Notes under the pieces: generated by a model
Told to the model about the DNA's origin: nothing
Database searches by the model: none
Seen by the model: the letters and a program-made list of their open reading frames with translations, nothing else
Translations under genes and position numbers: made by a program
Shown here: piece by piece, positions 15,617 through 23,762 of the stretch
Numbering within the stretch: the first letter of the stretch is position 1
How the letters are laid out: each line of letters begins with the position of its first letter
NCBI GenBank assembly: GCA_937870795.1
Contig: CALMWS010000387.1
Coordinates: 20,370-84,369, forward strand
Length of the DNA: 64,000 nucleotides
Source: an uncultured Bacteroidota bacterium
GTDB taxonomy: Bacteria > Bacteroidota > Bacteroidia > Chitinophagales > Saprospiraceae
Reading direction: 5' to 3'

Positions 15617-16777
15617 TTAAAATTTCTCAACAATACAAACAGGGCTTGGCAAACTAAAACTAAAGACAAAATCCAATCTACCCTCACCCCGATAGGCAAA
15701 AACGGAAATGTTGCCACTGTCCTGGTTGGCAACCAACACAAATTTACCATCCCGTGTAATGTTAAAATTTCTCGGCGCGGTGCCTTGTGTAGAAACAAAT
15801 TGAGGAATTCCAAAATTGCCATTAGCGAATGGAACCACCACAAGATTGTTTTCTCCACGACTGCTTACCAAAACATGACTTCCATCCGGACTTATATGAA
15901 TGTCTGCTCCTGTATTGTTAGGGGCGGAGGCATTTTTTAAAATTGAAACACTCGCTTTAAGTTCAATTTTGCCAGTGAGATTGTCAAAAGTTGCGTAGTC
16001 TAATTTATTGGAAAGTTCTGCAACTATGAATAATTGATCTTTTTGTTTGCCCCAGGCCATGTGTCTGGGCCCACTACCGGGGCTTAATTGAAATTCAAAA
16101 AGCGGTTTGTTAATAATGCTCTTGTTTTTCAGATCCACTTCCAAAACATATATTTTATCGCTGCCTAAATCAGAAACGAGAAGTTTGCTTCCATCTTCAG
16201 TAAACAATGCCTGATGTAAATGACTAGCCTCTTGTCTTGCATGGCTGCTTTTGCCTGTAAATGTGATTTGAGACAGGTCATTGCCAATTTCACCTTTAGG
16301 CGTTATTGAACCGAACACCAGCTGACCTCCCAAGTAATTGGTTGTGGCATACATTCCTGAAGTTTTATCATAGCTAATATAGCATGGGGCATTGCCATAG
16401 GTGCCTGCTTCCTGGGCCTTTCTATAACTACCATCTTTGTTCAACTCGATGCGACTTATTCGACCAGGATAATTTTGAGGGTTTGGACTTATTTCATTGA
16501 CCGTTAATAGGTTGGATGAATCTACCTGACATAAAAAGCTAGGATTAACCAGGTCCTCAATTACACCGATGATTTCCATCTTTTTGTTGTCTGCATCTAC
16601 TGTGATTTCGTAAATTCCCTTTCCTTTGCCGTCAACATGGCCTTCTTTTTGGGTATATGTACCAACAAAAAAACGGTATTTGGTGCTTTCTGTCTTTTTA
16701 ACTTCATTGGTACAAGAAAAGGCTGTCATCAAATAGATAACCAATGTGAATGAGATGTATGATGCTTTTGTAGTCAT
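15617..16777 (-). CDS. lactonase-family beta-propeller lipoprotein
   Basis: This 386-residue seven-bladed beta-propeller is of the YbhE/6-phosphogluconolactonase (lactonase) family. Typical strands are RFFVGTYTQKEGHVDGKGKG, QDSGNISVFAY and ISPDGSHVLVSSRGENNLVV; the HxxDG-type loops and SGPRHMAW are also seen. A signal ending in AFSC makes it a lipoprotein, so a cytoplasmic pentose-phosphate role is unlikely and an envelope lactonase or sugar-acid role is more plausible. It lies 3 bases after the TPR lipoprotein gene, in one unit. Confidence 0.87.
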   Translation of the reverse strand: MTTKASYISFTLVIYLMTAFSCTNEVKKTESTKYRFFVGTYTQKEGHVDGKGKGIYEITVDADNKKMEIIGVIEDLVNPSFLCQVDSSNLLTVNEISPNPQNYPGRISRIELNKDGSYRKAQEAGTYGNAPCYISYDKTSGMYATTNYLGGQLVFGSITPKGEIGNDLSQITFTGKSSHARQEASHLHQALFTEDGSKLLVSDLGSDKIYVLEVDLKNKSIINKPLFEFQLSPGSGPRHMAWGKQKDQLFIVAELSNKLDYATFDNLTGKIELKASVSILKNASAPNNTGADIHISPDGSHVLVSSRGENNLVVVPFANGNFGIPQFVSTQGTAPRNFNITRDGKFVLVANQDSGNISVFAYRGEGRLDFVFSFSLPSPVCIVEKF

Positions 16778-16780
16778 ATT

Positions 16781-17533
16781 TTACTTAGTTTTCTCAAGCA
16801 TGTCCACATACTTTTGTTGTAATACAGGGTTGATTTTACCCGTTTTTATTAGGTACTCATTTTCATCAACCACCCTTTTATACTCTGATGAATTGTTCGT
16901 GGATTTGAAAATTTTCATTGCATACACATTGTTGTTGAAGACACGCTGCAAATTGGTTTTTTCTTTGAAGTGTGCTGTGGATTCATTCAGAGCTGACATA
17001 GCTTCGGCCCATTTTCCATTTTCACCGTAAACCCTTGCCATGTCATAACGAGCCGCAGCCTGGCCATCTTTATTGCGCATCATTTCATAATAGGGGAATG
17101 ATTTATTAATGAGTTCAATGCCTTTATCTGGATTGCCAAGTATGCCCGTTAAAAACCCAGTGTAAGAATAGCTATGTCCGGTATTTAAAGTGTCATTGGA
17201 TTGTAAGGCATAATCAAGCGCTTTTTGGGATAATATAAGGGCGGAATCTGGTTTTTGAAATTTTTCCTGATAAAGGTGGGCAACGAGTCCAAGGCAGATG
17301 CCAGCATCTTTGGGCATTTTGTTTTGAAGATAAGCTTCTGCAGCTTTTAAAAAGGCAGGAGCTGCTTTTTCGGGTTGCGTATTGAACAAGTTCATGCCCT
17401 CTGCCTGCAGATCAAAAGCATCATACTGACTGTAGATTGCATCCTTAGGAGTTGGTGCTGTTGCAATATTTTTCTTGCATGCAAATAAAAAAAACAGGTT
17501 TAAGATCAGGGCGTATCTTGCGATTGTTAGCAT
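16781..17533 (-). CDS. TPR-repeat lipoprotein
   Basis: This protein of about 250 residues has a signal ending in LFAC. Helical repeats run through most of its length (AAPAFLKAAEAYLQNKMPKD, SALILSQKALDYALQ, GIELINKSFPYYEMM, WAEAMSALNESTAHF), consistent with a tetratricopeptide scaffold in the envelope. The start at ATG 17533 follows the promoter; the upstream TTG 17548 would lie in the -7 box. It leads into the lactonase gene. Confidence 0.82.
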   Translation of the reverse strand: MLTIARYALILNLFFLFACKKNIATAPTPKDAIYSQYDAFDLQAEGMNLFNTQPEKAAPAFLKAAEAYLQNKMPKDAGICLGLVAHLYQEKFQKPDSALILSQKALDYALQSNDTLNTGHSYSYTGFLTGILGNPDKGIELINKSFPYYEMMRNKDGQAAARYDMARVYGENGKWAEAMSALNESTAHFKEKTNLQRVFNNNVYAMKIFKSTNNSSEYKRVVDENEYLIKTGKINPVLQQKYVDMLEKTK

Positions 17534-17545
17534 GTAATTTTTGCA

Positions 17546-17577
17546 CAAAAATAACGATTTTGCACAAGGATTACCAA
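17546..17577 (-). promoter_or_regulatory. promoter of TPR lipoprotein-lactonase unit
   Basis: TTG (17577-17575), a 21-base spacer and TATTTTTG (17553-17546) on the - strand. The predicted start near 17540 leaves only about 7 bases before ATG 17533. Confidence 0.65.
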
Positions 17578-17629
17578 GCTTTCCCTTACTTAAACCTGTT
17601 TATAGCCCTGGAGTTTTTCCCTGGGGTCC

Positions 17630-18859
17630 TTATTTCTTAAATGGATCGCTGTATTTGGGGTCTTTCGTAAACACATCATCCTGAAGAGTGCCCAAAAATG
17701 CTATTACTGCCTTCTTTTCTAAAGGTGTCAGCGGAATGGGTCTAACTCTTCCATTTTCATCTTTAAATTTTGGATCGAGGGTTGCGGTAGCCTTGATACC
17801 TCCGGTATAATGTTCAAGTACTTCTTCCAATGTTTTGAATCTACCATCGTGCATGTAAGGTGCAGTGAGTGTTATATTTCTTAAACTAGGAATCTTAAAT
17901 TTGCCTTCTCCCAAACCTGTATCCTTGGGCAACAACTCAAGTCCGATGTTAGCGGTTCCTCTCAAGTCTTCGCCACCTCCAATTCCGCCGCCATAAGGGT
18001 CAAATATACCATCGGGCGCGCTAAAGTTGGCACCGGAGTGACAAGATGAACACTTCGCTTTTGAGCTAAAAAATACATTTTTTCCAAGATTTTCAAGCTC
18101 TGTTAAAGGCGTACCCCCTGACTTCAATGATTTGTCGAATCGGGAATCTGCCGTCGTGATAGAAGCAATAAATTGAGACAATGCATCGGAAATGCGCGTT
18201 GATGTTATTTCATTACTGCCATAAGCTTTGGTAAACAGAGGACCGTAATAATCAATTTCAGACAGTTTGCGTGTCAGGTATTCCATGTTTTCCATGCCCA
18301 TTTCAATATGGTTTTGAACCGGTCTTAAAGATAAATCATGAATACTCTGTGATCTTGAATCCCAAAATAAATTGTTTTGAGTTATGGGATTAAGTATGGC
18401 CATACTATTTCTGGACGTAAGTTTGCCCTCAAAACCAGGACTGCTTACCTGACCATCTGCAAAAGCTTTGTCCTGGTGATGGCAGGACGAACATGAAATG
18501 GTATTGTTGAGTGATAGGCTCTTGTCATAAAATAATACCCTGCCCAATGCGGCCCCGGGATTGGTTACTACCACGTTTCTGTTGATTTCATTGAAGTTTC
18601 CAAAAATAGGAACGCCACCTTCCACAAAAACACCTCCTCCGCTTGAAGGATTATTAACTACCGGAATGCCAAGTGATGGGTCAAAATTAATAAAGCCACT
18701 GGCAGCATTAAGACCATCAGGTAATTTTGGGTTTTCATAGACATAACTTTCGTCCAAAACAGGAACACCCTGGCTGGTAATTTCTTTTACCTCTTCGGTA
18801 CAAGAGTTAAGGCTTAATGTAAATATAACTGCAATGGCAAGTAAAAAGGTCTTTGTCAT
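17630..18859 (-). CDS. di-haem cytochrome c peroxidase-family lipoprotein
   Basis: This 409-residue envelope protein has a signal ending in lipobox LNSC. Two c-type haem sites are present: CSSCHHQ in the first domain and CSSCHSG in the second, the arrangement of bacterial cytochrome c peroxidases/MauG proteins that reduce hydrogen peroxide or oxidise a partner. Other landmarks are LGRVLFYDKSLS, LFWDSRSQSI and YMHDGRFKTLEEVLEHY. A linker rich in glycine and serine (SSGGGVFVEGG) precedes the first domain. It is apparently a single-gene unit. Its partner and true substrate cannot be told. Confidence 0.93.
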   Translation of the reverse strand: MTKTFLLAIAVIFTLSLNSCTEEVKEITSQGVPVLDESYVYENPKLPDGLNAASGFINFDPSLGIPVVNNPSSGGGVFVEGGVPIFGNFNEINRNVVVTNPGAALGRVLFYDKSLSLNNTISCSSCHHQDKAFADGQVSSPGFEGKLTSRNSMAILNPITQNNLFWDSRSQSIHDLSLRPVQNHIEMGMENMEYLTRKLSEIDYYGPLFTKAYGSNEITSTRISDALSQFIASITTADSRFDKSLKSGGTPLTELENLGKNVFFSSKAKCSSCHSGANFSAPDGIFDPYGGGIGGGEDLRGTANIGLELLPKDTGLGEGKFKIPSLRNITLTAPYMHDGRFKTLEEVLEHYTGGIKATATLDPKFKDENGRVRPIPLTPLEKKAVIAFLGTLQDDVFTKDPKYSDPFKK

Positions 18860-18996
18860 AGGGTAAAATTTTTTGAGTTAAACGAAAGGGATTTGACAAA
18901 CGTTGGGTAAATTTAGTTAATTTTTGAATATTGGTGAAATTTTAACATTTTATTGCCTGTTAACCAGCTTTTGGTATCAATTATTTTGAAACTTTC

Positions 18997-19548
18997 TCAT
19001 TCAAGGAGCATACAAAAGTAAATGGAACTAGGCAAAAACAGTTTAAAAACCGGCTCATCTGTGATGCCAATAAAAAGCCGGGCTTCAGTAGCTAAATAAA
19101 AATTGTCGTAAAAGTGGTATTCAATGCCATATGGTTTCGATAAGCCCAGAGCTGGGTCATCGTTGAAGGTATCTTCATTCACAGTAATCATGCTGGCCTC
19201 CCAGCCTGTTGTATACTTCCATTTTTCTGATATGTTTCGCCTTCTTTCGTATCCGAGACTTAGGAAAAAGGAATTGAAATCATTGTTGTCATTAAGGTCT
19301 GCACCAAAGTTTAGGATAAAAGCAAGTTTCTTGCCATACCATTTGGTTTTGAGCGCAAGTAAATTGTCTCTAGTGTTGGTTGGACTTAGATTAAAGGGTA
19401 CAAACTTCCGCAATAATGGAGTAACGTTGATGCCAACCTCTTTGCCGTATTGCCAAAAATTCTGGTATTCAGAAGTGTCACTGGTTATCGTCTGTGCAAA
19501 AACCTGTGCTGTGAAAAATGTGAAAAATATTATGCTTCGGGATTTCAT
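18997..19548 (-). CDS. outer-membrane-type beta protein, paralogue of its neighbour
   Basis: The protein has 183 residues with a signal ending in QVFAQ. Alternating aromatic strands (KKLAFILNFGADL, NSFFLSLGYERR, WKYTTGWEASMI) suggest an eight- to ten-strand barrel. The segment GKEVGINVTPLLRKF matches KNDIGINVTTLLSEV of the gene just upstream, and both share the NDFNS element, so the two look like a tandem duplication. The start codon overlaps the stop of the upstream copy by one base. The family is not recognised. Confidence 0.75.
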   Translation of the reverse strand: MKSRSIIFFTFFTAQVFAQTITSDTSEYQNFWQYGKEVGINVTPLLRKFVPFNLSPTNTRDNLLALKTKWYGKKLAFILNFGADLNDNNDFNSFFLSLGYERRRNISEKWKYTTGWEASMITVNEDTFNDDPALGLSKPYGIEYHFYDNFYLATEARLFIGITDEPVFKLFLPSSIYFCMLLE

Positions 19549-20174
19549 CAGAAATGTACATTTAAAAATAAGACGGATGGGATTTGTGTTGTAAGAGAAT
19601 ATTTTGAATTATCTGAGCTGGTTTGCACTTGTCCAAAAAATCTTACCACATCGGATTCATTACCCTTAATAAAATACAAGGTTGATTCCGTCATGAGGCT
19701 GATCCTGTCTGATAGTTTGTATTCAAAGCGAATAACAGGCCCTGCTCCGGCACTTATGGTTTTTATATCATTTTCGAATCCGGTAGAAGATTCTGAAAGT
19801 GATGTTTGATAGGTTCCCAATACATCCAGGCCATAGATAAGTGTAAATTTTTGTGATAAAGGCATGTGTTTTTCAAAGCCGAGTCTGAGCCTGAAATCTT
19901 TTTCTTCGAGCAAGATATTGGTTCCTGTGTTACTGTTAAAATCATTGCTCTTGTCTAAACCCGCATACGCACTAATTCTAAATGCTTTGTTACTGCCCGA
20001 TCTTCTGTAAGACAAATTGAACGCTGGTACCGTTGTGTTGTTGTTGCCCAGGCCAATTACTTCAGATAAAAGTGTGGTGACATTGATGCCTATATCGTTT
20101 TTGTAAACTTTCTTTTGTTGTGCCGACAGGTTTAGGTAAATCAAAAAAAAGACAATCAATGGTATTATTCTCAT
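19548..20174 (-). CDS. outer-membrane-type beta protein, paralogue of its neighbour
   Basis: The protein has 208 residues with a signal ending in NLSAQ. It has beta-barrel features throughout (PAFNLSYRRSGSNKAFRIS, FRLRLGFEKHM, GPVIRFEYKLSDRISLMTE) and ends in LFLNVHF, with a terminal aromatic as in outer-membrane barrels. The N-terminal DIGINVTTLL block is shared with the 183-residue protein downstream. Function unknown. The TPR gene lies 57 bases upstream on the same strand. Confidence 0.77.
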   Translation of the reverse strand: MRIIPLIVFFLIYLNLSAQQKKVYKNDIGINVTTLLSEVIGLGNNNTTVPAFNLSYRRSGSNKAFRISAYAGLDKSNDFNSNTGTNILLEEKDFRLRLGFEKHMPLSQKFTLIYGLDVLGTYQTSLSESSTGFENDIKTISAGAGPVIRFEYKLSDRISLMTESTLYFIKGNESDVVRFFGQVQTSSDNSKYSLTTQIPSVLFLNVHF

Positions 20175-20231
20175 TATGCGTATTTTTGAATGAAACGAAT
20201 GCCAAAGCCCATCCGTTGGCTTTTAACAATA

Positions 20232-21287
20232 TTATTTTTTCTCGAGTTCTTTTATCAGCTCAAGACCTGTTGCATTTTCCGGATTTAAATTGGTGCTGGA
20301 TCTGAAATCTGCTAAAGCTTCTTTGATTTTACCCTTTTCCATCATTATTAAACCCCTGTAATGATATCCGGCCCAATCTTTTGGATCAGTTCCCACCATG
20401 ATGTTGAATAATTCCAACGCTTTATCTGTAGAATCTTTTTCCATGAGCAAAATACCGCAATTGAGATATGCAGCAGTGTAGGCAGGATCAATGAGGTGTA
20501 TCTTCCTGTAAATGGATATGGCCTCATCTTCTGCCCCATGATTTTGTAAATAATAAGCCAAGGCATGTAAAGCAGCTGGATTTTTTGGATCAATGGTAAC
20601 AGCATTTCTAAAAACAGTCAAAGCTGTCTTATCTCCCATCTCGCTGTACAAATTGCCCATACTAATCCATGCATCAATTAGTTTTGAGTCCAATTCAGTT
20701 GCTGTTTGGAATGAATTAATGGCTCGCTGCTTTTCGCCCATCGCTTTCAATGTTGTGCCGAGCATAAAGTAAGCCTCTGCATTTTGGGCATCCAGTTTAA
20801 TAATTTCGTTTAAGGTAAGAATCGAGGCATCGTATTGCGCCAGAATCAGCTGAATTTCAGAAAGCTTAAGCAGGGTGGGAATTCGGGTAGGAAATAGTGC
20901 ATGTGCTTTTTGCATTGACTGCAAGGCACGTGACGACAAATTATTGTCGAGGAAAGCATCTGCCAGCAAATGATAATAGGGAGCCTGCATGGAATCTGTA
21001 GTAATGGCCACCCTAAGGTCTTCAATACACTCGTCGTATTTTTTTAAAATGTACAACCTTTCTGCTCTTTTGAATCTCAATTTATCATTTAGAGGGTCTT
21101 TATCAATTTCAATGGTCAAGGCATCAGTAATTTCATCGCCTGTTATGGCAAATTTGCCTTTTTCTTCTTTTGCATTATTGTCTTTGCATCCAATTATTGC
21201 AGCTATAAAAAATAAAAAGAACAATGCTAACTTAGAAGCTCTCGTAGTAAATACTTGAATTAAATAATAACCGGTGTGTGAGGTCAT
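20232..21287 (-). CDS. TPR-repeat lipoprotein
   Basis: This protein of about 351 residues has a signal ending in lipobox IIGC. It carries at least seven tetratricopeptide repeats, for example AEAYFMLGTTLKAMGEKQRA, AWISMGNLYSEMGDK, AALHALAYYLQNHGAEDEA and GYHYRGLIMMEKGKIKEAL, so it is probably a scaffold for an envelope complex. The frame extends to 21335, but that start would be inside the -7 promoter box. ATG 21287 gives a proper lipoprotein signal. Confidence 0.87.
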   Translation of the reverse strand: MTSHTGYYLIQVFTTRASKLALFFLFFIAAIIGCKDNNAKEEKGKFAITGDEITDALTIEIDKDPLNDKLRFKRAERLYILKKYDECIEDLRVAITTDSMQAPYYHLLADAFLDNNLSSRALQSMQKAHALFPTRIPTLLKLSEIQLILAQYDASILTLNEIIKLDAQNAEAYFMLGTTLKAMGEKQRAINSFQTATELDSKLIDAWISMGNLYSEMGDKTALTVFRNAVTIDPKNPAALHALAYYLQNHGAEDEAISIYRKIHLIDPAYTAAYLNCGILLMEKDSTDKALELFNIMVGTDPKDWAGYHYRGLIMMEKGKIKEALADFRSSTNLNPENATGLELIKELEKK

Positions 21288-21332
21288 GGTTGTGCGGAAT
21301 AATGAAGAATTCTTAGAGGAAAAAGATTTTTG

Positions 21333-21340
21333 CAAAGATA
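21333..21340 (-). promoter_or_regulatory. -7 element of the TPR lipoprotein gene
   Basis: TATCTTTG on the - strand, giving a leader of about 40 bases to ATG 21287. No clear -33 element. Confidence 0.5.
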
Positions 21341-21395
21341 CTATTTTCCAAGCAACGAAATTTTAAGGTTTTTATTTTGTCTTCTTCCTTACAAA

Positions 21396-23762
21396 TCAAC
21401 GTTCTATCAATTCAAATTTTCTGACTACCTCTGCTCCTGAGGCGTCTGTAAGTGTCAGAAGGTGTTTGCCTTTTGTTGATTGTATTTCCATAGAGTGAAA
21501 TTCCATAGTAGAACCCAGATATTTGCCGTCGAGATACCAATAAAGTTTTGCAGACGGGTCATAATGGTGTGCTTTAAATACCATGGCTTGTCTTTGTCCT
21601 GCTATGTTATTGGGCAAATACATCCTGGTGTTTTCAGATGGATAAATGAGCGAAAAATTGGGTTTTCCGTCGCCAATTCCGGCACTGATACAGTCATCCT
21701 CTAATGGTGGTAACTCTTTAAAGTCGCTGTGGTGTCTGGCATAAAATGCCGCCTCAGCTGGAGGGATTACAAAAAAGGTATCAATTGTATAAGAGGTTGG
21801 ACCTGTGCATTCTTTCATTAATCGTTTTCCTGTAAATGATGAGATCATGGCAACCTGGTGATAAGCACACATTTCATTTTTTAAGCTGGAATGGGGTACA
21901 TATTGCTCTACTTTTTTCGGGCATTGATCTTTGGCTTTCAAGCCGGATTGACTGCAAATTTGAATTTTTCTCAAATCGTCCCACGGTGCATCAAACCAGG
22001 AAGTATTGGGCAATTGATTGTAAATGTCAAATAATACTGGAGCAGCCCTGTGTATTCCGGTAAGATTGCTTCTAGCTACCCCGGATGCATTACCCACCCA
22101 AATACCGATGGTGTATTTCTTGTCGAAACCTATTGCCCAGGCATCTTTGTGACCAAAGGAAGTACCCGTTTTCCAGGCAAGAGGATGTTGTGAGCTAAAT
22201 TCCTCCCAAAGTCCTTCTTCATCAGGTCTTCCCAATTTTTTAAGAGTTTCAGCACATGCAAAAGCAGCGCCTGCTGAAAACACCGGAGCAGTTTTGGACA
22301 ATGGCATTTTACCAAATGTGAGATAAGGAGGGAGAAAGGAGGCAGAATGATAAAATTGATTTCTATATTTCCCTCCATTTTCTACGTATTCATTTGCCAA
22401 TCTTGAAATGGATGCATAAACATTACTCATCTCCCACAAGCTTGCTTCTCCTCCTCCTAAAATCAATGAAAGTCCGTAATGGTCTGCCGATTTGTGAAAG
22501 GTTGTTATACCAGCTTTATGAAGTTTATTTAAGAATTTAGAGATGCCATATTTTCTAAGCAACAAAACATAGGGAATGTTGAGGGATCGTTGCAATGCCT
22601 CATCTGCCCCTATGGCTCCTCTGAAGTCTCTGTCAAAATTGGCAGGAGAATAACCATTGATGGCAATGGGTATGTCGGAAAGCAATGACGTTGGGTAAAT
22701 GATACCATCATCTAAGGCGGCCATATACAAAAGGGGTTTGAGAATGCTTCCGGAACTCCTTTTTGCCATTATCATGTCAATTGGACTGCTTTTTGTATTT
22801 CCTATGTAAGCAAGTACTTTGTTGGATTGATTGTCCAGAATTAATACGGCTATATGCTCTATTTGATCTTCTTTATATATGTCGTTGTATTTTGTTGCAA
22901 CATTTAATGCTAATAGCTGGAGATCGGGGTTCAGTGAAGTTGTATGGATGCCGGTCATTCTTTTATTAAAGGTCAGGTGATCGACCAAATGTCCAGCCAG
23001 CGTCGGCAGGGGTAGCGGTTTTTCAGGTAAGGGCTCATCAAGACTCAGTGATAAAGTAACCTCGTCGATTATATGGAGGGCGTATAGCTTATTTAGCAAA
23101 CGATCCCTTTTAGACTTCAAGATTGGCCGATTCTTTGAGATGTGAATCATGCTAGGTTGATTGGGTAAAACTGCCAGCATGGCTGCCTCCGCCCAGCTAA
23201 GATCTGATGCATTTTTACCGAAATACCTCCAACAGGCGGCTTCAATGCCTACAATATTTCCTCCAAAGGGAGCATTGTTTAAATAATACTGTAGGATCTC
23301 TTCTTTCGAATGACTAAATTCCAATACCATAGCACCTGCAATTTCCTGGATTTTGGAGAATATTGTCCTGTGATGATTTTCAAGAGCCAATCGCATGACC
23401 TGCATCGTGATGGTGCTGCCTCCTCTTTTTTTATTTCCTGAAGACATTTGGCTCAAAATTGCGGCTCCCATCGACTTTACATCAACACCCGGATGTTGAT
23501 AAAAATGACGGTCTTCGTAATTCAAAAGGGCACATACAAATTTTTGAGGCACCGTTTTTCCCGCACCAAAGCGCCATTGTCCATCCGTAGCAATACGTGC
23601 CCCCAATAACTGACCTTCTTCATCCACTACTGCTGTACTAAGGGGGCTTTTAAACAGCGGAATTGGCAGAATAACCAGGGGTGAGGCAATAAAAACTCCT
23701 GCGATAACAATGAAAATCCAGCAGTATTTGTTGGATTTATTGCGTAAGCTTGGACTTATCAA
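21396..23762 (-). CDS. pbpC: penicillin-binding protein 1C
   Basis: This 788-residue bifunctional peptidoglycan synthase has one N-terminal membrane helix (residues about 12-32). The GT51 glycosyltransferase domain has catalytic E83 in NYEDRHFYQHPGVDVKSMGA and the GGSTITMQVMRL motif. The transpeptidase domain has S339-x-x-K342 in SSGSILKP and KTGTS in AWKTGTSFGHKDAWAIG. A C-terminal beta domain (BiPBP_C type, about 690-788) completes the PBP1C architecture. The start overlaps the upstream alpha-2-macroglobulin gene by 26 bases, the partnership also known from E. coli yfhM-pbpC. Confidence 0.96.
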   Translation of the reverse strand: MISPSLRNKSNKYCWIFIVIAGVFIASPLVILPIPLFKSPLSTAVVDEEGQLLGARIATDGQWRFGAGKTVPQKFVCALLNYEDRHFYQHPGVDVKSMGAAILSQMSSGNKKRGGSTITMQVMRLALENHHRTIFSKIQEIAGAMVLEFSHSKEEILQYYLNNAPFGGNIVGIEAACWRYFGKNASDLSWAEAAMLAVLPNQPSMIHISKNRPILKSKRDRLLNKLYALHIIDEVTLSLSLDEPLPEKPLPLPTLAGHLVDHLTFNKRMTGIHTTSLNPDLQLLALNVATKYNDIYKEDQIEHIAVLILDNQSNKVLAYIGNTKSSPIDMIMAKRSSGSILKPLLYMAALDDGIIYPTSLLSDIPIAINGYSPANFDRDFRGAIGADEALQRSLNIPYVLLLRKYGISKFLNKLHKAGITTFHKSADHYGLSLILGGGEASLWEMSNVYASISRLANEYVENGGKYRNQFYHSASFLPPYLTFGKMPLSKTAPVFSAGAAFACAETLKKLGRPDEEGLWEEFSSQHPLAWKTGTSFGHKDAWAIGFDKKYTIGIWVGNASGVARSNLTGIHRAAPVLFDIYNQLPNTSWFDAPWDDLRKIQICSQSGLKAKDQCPKKVEQYVPHSSLKNEMCAYHQVAMISSFTGKRLMKECTGPTSYTIDTFFVIPPAEAAFYARHHSDFKELPPLEDDCISAGIGDGKPNFSLIYPSENTRMYLPNNIAGQRQAMVFKAHHYDPSAKLYWYLDGKYLGSTMEFHSMEIQSTKGKHLLTLTDASGAEVVRKFELIER

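Noticed and set aside
20175-20231. AAAGCC / GGCTTT inverted repeat as a terminator for the TPR gene
   Set aside because: The stem is only six base pairs and no T run follows on the - strand.
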